Below are positions 60,385 to 64,000 of a stretch of 64,000 nucleotides of DNA, piece by piece. This DNA comes from Pontibacter sp. SGAir0037 (GTDB lineage: Bacteria > Bacteroidota > Bacteroidia > Cytophagales > Hymenobacteraceae): positions 5,146,001 through 5,210,000 of the forward strand of contig NZ_CP028092.1 in assembly GCF_005491705.1 (NCBI RefSeq), read 5' to 3'. Position numbers and translations under genes: made by a program. The first letter of the stretch is position 1. Every line of letters begins with the position of its first letter. Under the pieces are notes generated by a model. The model was not told where the DNA came from. It worked only from the letters and a program-made list of their open reading frames with translations, and did not search any database.

Positions 60385-62982
60385 ATGTCAGAGCAAAAGA
60401 AAGAAATATTACTTAGGTTTAGATTAGACGATGCTGCCACCAAAAAGGAGCTGGTAAACCTTGGCAAGCAGATAGAGAACAATAAGCGCCAACAGGCTGA
60501 GCTGGCTAAAGAGATGAAAGCCGGCAATGTGGTGACGGATGATATGATTGAACGTCAGCAGGCTTTGAAGTCAGAGTATGCTTATCTTTCAAAACAGCAA
60601 GCCCACCAGCTTAAGATGCTGGAAGCGCAAGCTAAAATGGATGAGGCTGCTGCAGGTTCAGTGGAGCAACTTCGCACAAAGCTAGTTGTCCTTAAAGGAG
60701 AATATTATGCTATGTCAAAGGCACAGAGAGAAAGTGCCGAGGGCAAAGAGATGAAGAACCACATCAATGAGATTACGGATGAGCTCAAAGGTGCTGAGGA
60801 AGGTATACAGGTTTACACCCGGTCCGTTGGCTCTTACAGCCGTAGCATTATTGAGGCGGCAGATAGCTCAGGCCTTCTGGCAGCAGCTATCAGCTTTGTT
60901 GGAGATGGGATGGACAAAGCAAAACAGGCCGTTTCCTCTGCTAAAGAAGGCTTAAGCAACTTTAAAGATGGAATGGATGGCGTACAAAAAGCATCTTTCT
61001 TAGGCCGTAAAGCCCTGATGCTGCTTGCTATGACTCCGATACTGATCATGTTTACAGGTCTTCTGGCGCTACTTACCAAAACACAAGCCGGCATGAACTT
61101 TTTAGAGCGGGTCGTTGGCTCCTTAACTGCTGCCTTCGACGTGTTCGTAAACTCATTTGCCTCTGTTGGGCAGGGCCTTGTAAAGTTAATGCAGGATCCT
61201 AAGCGGATATTTACAGACTTCAATGGAGTGGTGAAAGACTTAACTGTTAATCTAGGGGATATTGGCAAAGCGGCTGCGAAGGCAGGAGCTGAAATGTACC
61301 GGTTGATTGATTTGGAGCAACAGCTAACCAGAGAGAAAATATTAAATTCCTCCACCTCCAAACGTCTATTACGCGACATTGAAGCCTTGAAAAACGTTCG
61401 GGATGATGAAACCAAATCCTTGCAGATAAGACAAAAAGCTAATGCGGATGCCTATGCCAAAGAGATGGAGCGTAATAAGGTGCTGTCTGATCTGGCGCAG
61501 CAGGAATTAGATATACTTATCAAGAAGGCAGCTGCTACGGCAGGCCTTAACAAGGTTCAAACGGAACAGTTGGCAACCTACTCTCACAATAACACACTTA
61601 CCAAAGAGCAAGCTGCACTTCTTAAAGTAACCGATGATGAGTTGCAAAATATCATCAATGCACAAAACGAGCTGTTCGATATACAGGAAGACTCAAACGG
61701 TAAGCAGAATGAGTTTATAACTAACCGTGTCTCCCTCATAAAAGAGGAGGCTGATCTTCGCAAGAAAAAAGCCGAAGAAGCCGCTAACAGGTCAAAGGAG
61801 ATGGAGGATAAGCAGTATCAGGCGTTACAAAAGCGATTGGCTGACGAGAAATCCGCACTTGAGCTGGCCGTACTAAATACAAAGGATAACTCAGAGGAAC
61901 GACTAAAGGCTACTATTGATCTTTACGACAAAGAGCGGGAGATTGCCCTATCGGCAAAAGATTTAACTGCGAATCAAATAGCGCTCATTCAGGCTCAGTA
62001 TGACCAACAGGAACTACAGGCCCGGAAGGATCATTCTCTCAAACTTATAGAGCTTGCTAAACAGGAGGTTGAAGCAATAAAGAATGCCAAAGAAAAGGAA
62101 TATAATGAAGCTCAAACTCTTACTGACAAGTATTATGCGGAGCAAAGGTTAGTTATTACGGAACAATATGCCAATGGCGAAGTAACTGAGCAGCAATATC
62201 AAGCCAGATTAAATCAGCTCCAAGTTCTTGAGCTTCAGAACAGGCTGCAAAACCAGATTGACTATGGTACTGATTCCACAGCCACCGAACAGCAGATAGC
62301 AGATAACAAAGTTGCTACCAGGAAAAGAGAGGCAGATGAGAAAGCCGCCATCGTAGAAGCGGAATATCAAACGGCTGTTACAGTTACCCAGGCATTGGGA
62401 GATCTGGCTAACATTGTGGCTGGCCAGTCTGCCGAGGCTGCTGAATTCCAGAAGGCAATTACCCTATTCCAGATAAGCCTGTCTACTGCTGAGGCGATCA
62501 GTAAAGGTATCGCTTCTTCTCAGTCTTTACCTTTCCCAGGTAATATGGTGGCGATGGCTACTACTGTTGCTACTGTGCTGGCTAACATAGCTAAAGCTAA
62601 ACAACTGCTTACAGCGAATGCTCCGGAAGCCCCACAGTTCTACACTGGTGGATATACTGGTGATGGTGCGGTGCATGAGCCGGCAGGCATAGTACATAAG
62701 GGAGAATATGTGATGAACCAATCTATGGTAAAAGCGAACCCGGGGCTTGTGGCTTCTCTGGAAAAGATGCGCTTAAAAGGCTACGCTTCAGGGGGATTGG
62801 TAACACCTAACCCTAAGTACCTTATGCCACCTGCTTATGTGCCGAGTAGCAGTATGGGGGGATTCGACTATGATAAGCTTGCTCAAGCTATAGCAAAACT
62901 TCCTGCGCCAGTAACAAGATGGGTAGATTTTAAAAGGATGGAAGATTTTCAAGGAAAGGCTAATGTTTTTAAAGAAAGGTAG
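60385..62982 (+). CDS. Phage tail tape measure protein
   Basis: 865 residues: coiled-coil N-terminus, a hydrophobic segment (ALMLLAMTPILIMFTGLLAL, about 210-230), a long helical middle and a C-terminal GGYTGDGAVHEP...HKGEYVMNQ region, a signature of tape measure proteins. It sets tail length; at about 1.5 angstrom per residue this predicts a tail near 130 nm. Confidence 0.93.
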   Translation: MSEQKKEILLRFRLDDAATKKELVNLGKQIENNKRQQAELAKEMKAGNVVTDDMIERQQALKSEYAYLSKQQAHQLKMLEAQAKMDEAAAGSVEQLRTKLVVLKGEYYAMSKAQRESAEGKEMKNHINEITDELKGAEEGIQVYTRSVGSYSRSIIEAADSSGLLAAAISFVGDGMDKAKQAVSSAKEGLSNFKDGMDGVQKASFLGRKALMLLAMTPILIMFTGLLALLTKTQAGMNFLERVVGSLTAAFDVFVNSFASVGQGLVKLMQDPKRIFTDFNGVVKDLTVNLGDIGKAAAKAGAEMYRLIDLEQQLTREKILNSSTSKRLLRDIEALKNVRDDETKSLQIRQKANADAYAKEMERNKVLSDLAQQELDILIKKAAATAGLNKVQTEQLATYSHNNTLTKEQAALLKVTDDELQNIINAQNELFDIQEDSNGKQNEFITNRVSLIKEEADLRKKKAEEAANRSKEMEDKQYQALQKRLADEKSALELAVLNTKDNSEERLKATIDLYDKEREIALSAKDLTANQIALIQAQYDQQELQARKDHSLKLIELAKQEVEAIKNAKEKEYNEAQTLTDKYYAEQRLVITEQYANGEVTEQQYQARLNQLQVLELQNRLQNQIDYGTDSTATEQQIADNKVATRKREADEKAAIVEAEYQTAVTVTQALGDLANIVAGQSAEAAEFQKAITLFQISLSTAEAISKGIASSQSLPFPGNMVAMATTVATVLANIAKAKQLLTANAPEAPQFYTGGYTGDGAVHEPAGIVHKGEYVMNQSMVKANPGLVASLEKMRLKGYASGGLVTPNPKYLMPPAYVPSSSMGGFDYDKLAQAIAKLPAPVTRWVDFKRMEDFQGKANVFKER

Positions 62983-63006
62983 TTTCTAAAATTATAAGCT
63001 TAAGCA

Positions 63007-64000
63007 ATGATAAAAGTATTTGTTAATAATAAACAAGTTGATACAGTCTCTGATAGTAAAGTTGCTGTTACTGTTCAATCTAATGATTTAACGAAGCCTG
63101 ATATGGTCCAGAGTAGCTATACTAATATGCTGCGACTACCAGGTACCAATAGGAACAATTCAATTTTAGAGAATTCTAATTTGGTAACAAGTATTGCAGA
63201 GTCACCCTATAGGTTGTTAAAAGTTGAGGTGTTACATGATGGAATAGAACTACTGCCCTCTGCTATAGGCCTTCTTGACTCTTTCGAAGAGGACTATAAT
63301 CTGCAGGTATTCTCAGGGGCGGTAAACTTCTTCGAAAAGTTAGGGGATAAGTCAATACGAGATCTGAACTTAGCACGATTCAACCACGTCCGCGACCTGG
63401 ATAATGTAGCAACTAGAGGGAACCCATACCGAAACCATACTCACGGCTATATCTATGATCTGCATTATAGGGGGTTCTCTTTCAATAGAGGGAACTTAAA
63501 CCCGATGCACCTGTACCCTTCGGTGTTTGTCCGTGCTATATACGCTCAGATGATGGAAGAAGCGGGGGTGAAGTGGAGCTTTGAGAACGATACCTTTAAC
63601 CGGCTGTTACTTCCTTTCACCAATGGCATCCCTGTTCATAACCAGCAGTGGGTAGAAGAAAGGCAGTATAACTACTTTCTAACAGGCACCCTCACGCCCA
63701 GTATTCCGAAGCATTACGGAGAAGTGGAGATTACTCTCACCGTAAATGTAACGAAGCTGAAATCATCCAAAGTCAGTGCGCCTGCTTTTCTTCTGGTGGC
63801 GTTGAGAGACAGTGATAACTTTAACTTACAGCCGCCTGTACGTTTAGATATCTCCGCAGTAGGCCAGCAGGAAGCAAAAGGAACTATTAAAGTAAGTTCT
63901 ATCTATAATTTGAATAGCATCTCTTTTGTGGTGCAGCGCGAGAACCTGGTAGCACAGAATGGCTTTTCAGATGCTGCTTGGTTCTCCTCTGCTGAAATTA
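63007..64000 (+). CDS. Tail-associated protein, truncated by the window edge
   Basis: 331 codons without a stop, starting MIKVFVNNKQVDTVSDSKVA. Mostly beta-strand character. The position after the tape measure gene suggests a distal tail or baseplate protein. Family not certain. Confidence 0.8.
   Translation, partial: MIKVFVNNKQVDTVSDSKVAVTVQSNDLTKPDMVQSSYTNMLRLPGTNRNNSILENSNLVTSIAESPYRLLKVEVLHDGIELLPSAIGLLDSFEEDYNLQVFSGAVNFFEKLGDKSIRDLNLARFNHVRDLDNVATRGNPYRNHTHGYIYDLHYRGFSFNRGNLNPMHLYPSVFVRAIYAQMMEEAGVKWSFENDTFNRLLLPFTNGIPVHNQQWVEERQYNYFLTGTLTPSIPKHYGEVEITLTVNVTKLKSSKVSAPAFLLVALRDSDNFNLQPPVRLDISAVGQQEAKGTIKVSSIYNLNSISFVVQRENLVAQNGFSDAAWFSSAEI

Larger units (their letters stand above)
51430..64000 (+). 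mobile_element. Integrated phage-like element, right end outside the window
   Basis: The left boundary is a tRNA-Ala 3' fragment next to a tyrosine integrase reading inward. It carries excision, replication (initiator-like, DnaB), small terminase, tape measure and tail genes. Early genes are AT-rich (hand-counted rows near 33-38% G+C) while the tape measure is near the host value. The right attachment site is not present. No large terminase, portal or capsid gene occurs up to 64000. Confidence 0.88.

Noticed and set aside
60834..61415. Minus-strand 193-residue frame
   Set aside because: Antisense to the tape measure gene, rich in Ser and Arg as expected for a shadow.

Overview
The window is chromosomal DNA of a Bacteroidota bacterium, most likely from the Cytophagales (Hymenobacteraceae/Pontibacter-like). 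The evidence is a LytS/LytTR pair, a single-chain SecDF, BatD, a TIGR04283-type glycosyltransferase, a GlmU-like protein, several lipoproteins with Bacteroidota-style signals, few Shine-Dalgarno sequences, and repeated matches to the Bacteroidota -7 promoter box TANNTTTG. Species cannot be fixed from this sequence alone. No rRNA gene, complete tRNA or CRISPR array was seen.

Left to right, 1-16 kb holds a DUF1579-like protein, the LytS/LytTR two-component pair, a small gene behind a double palindromic (possibly iron-responsive) operator, ferritin and a thioredoxin-like ferredoxin. It then holds exported peptidases (M28, an S9D-like enzyme and an oligopeptidase B-like lipoprotein), a glycosyltransferase, a cyclophilin lipoprotein, an acyl-CoA-binding protein, a DUF2007 zinc-ribbon protein and a CDGSH protein. 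From 16-30 kb come two cell-envelope or signalling unknowns, a deoxynucleoside kinase, BatD coupled to AroC, a NhaD/ArsB-like antiporter, Nfu and SecDF. From 30-38 kb a minus-strand nucleotide-salvage cluster (PRTase, RdgB, uridine kinase, TrkA-type RCK protein) faces a plus-strand run of L31, a GlmU-like protein, HolB, HemC and a cyclophilin. From 38-51 kb there are an RmlD-like reductase, an NSS transporter with its tiny MetS-type subunit, a helix-hairpin-helix protein, a beta-hydroxyacid dehydrogenase, a Nudix hydrolase, a methyltransferase, an Rrf2 regulator, a HEAT-cyclophilin lipoprotein and CysE/CysK.

From about 51.43 kb to the right edge lies an integrated phage-like element. Its left end is the 3' half of a minus-strand tRNA-Ala gene, followed by a tyrosine integrase. 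Next come an AT-rich unknown gene, an excisionase-like HTH protein, a replication-initiator-like protein and a DnaB helicase. A small terminase subunit, five short unknown genes, a tail tape measure protein and a truncated tail gene complete it. No large terminase, portal, protease or major capsid gene lies in the 2.5 kb between the small terminase and the tape measure gene, where a head module is normally found. The element continues past the window, so the head genes may be elsewhere in it or absent.

Non-coding structure is rich. There are very long perfect hairpins between convergent genes (up to 29 bp of stem), an 8-bp-period repeat directly upstream of both rdgB and hemC, a 7-bp-period AT-rich repeat around holB and near 12.3 kb, a paired operator at 2.8 kb, and a roughly 1-kb GC-rich patch inside secDF.
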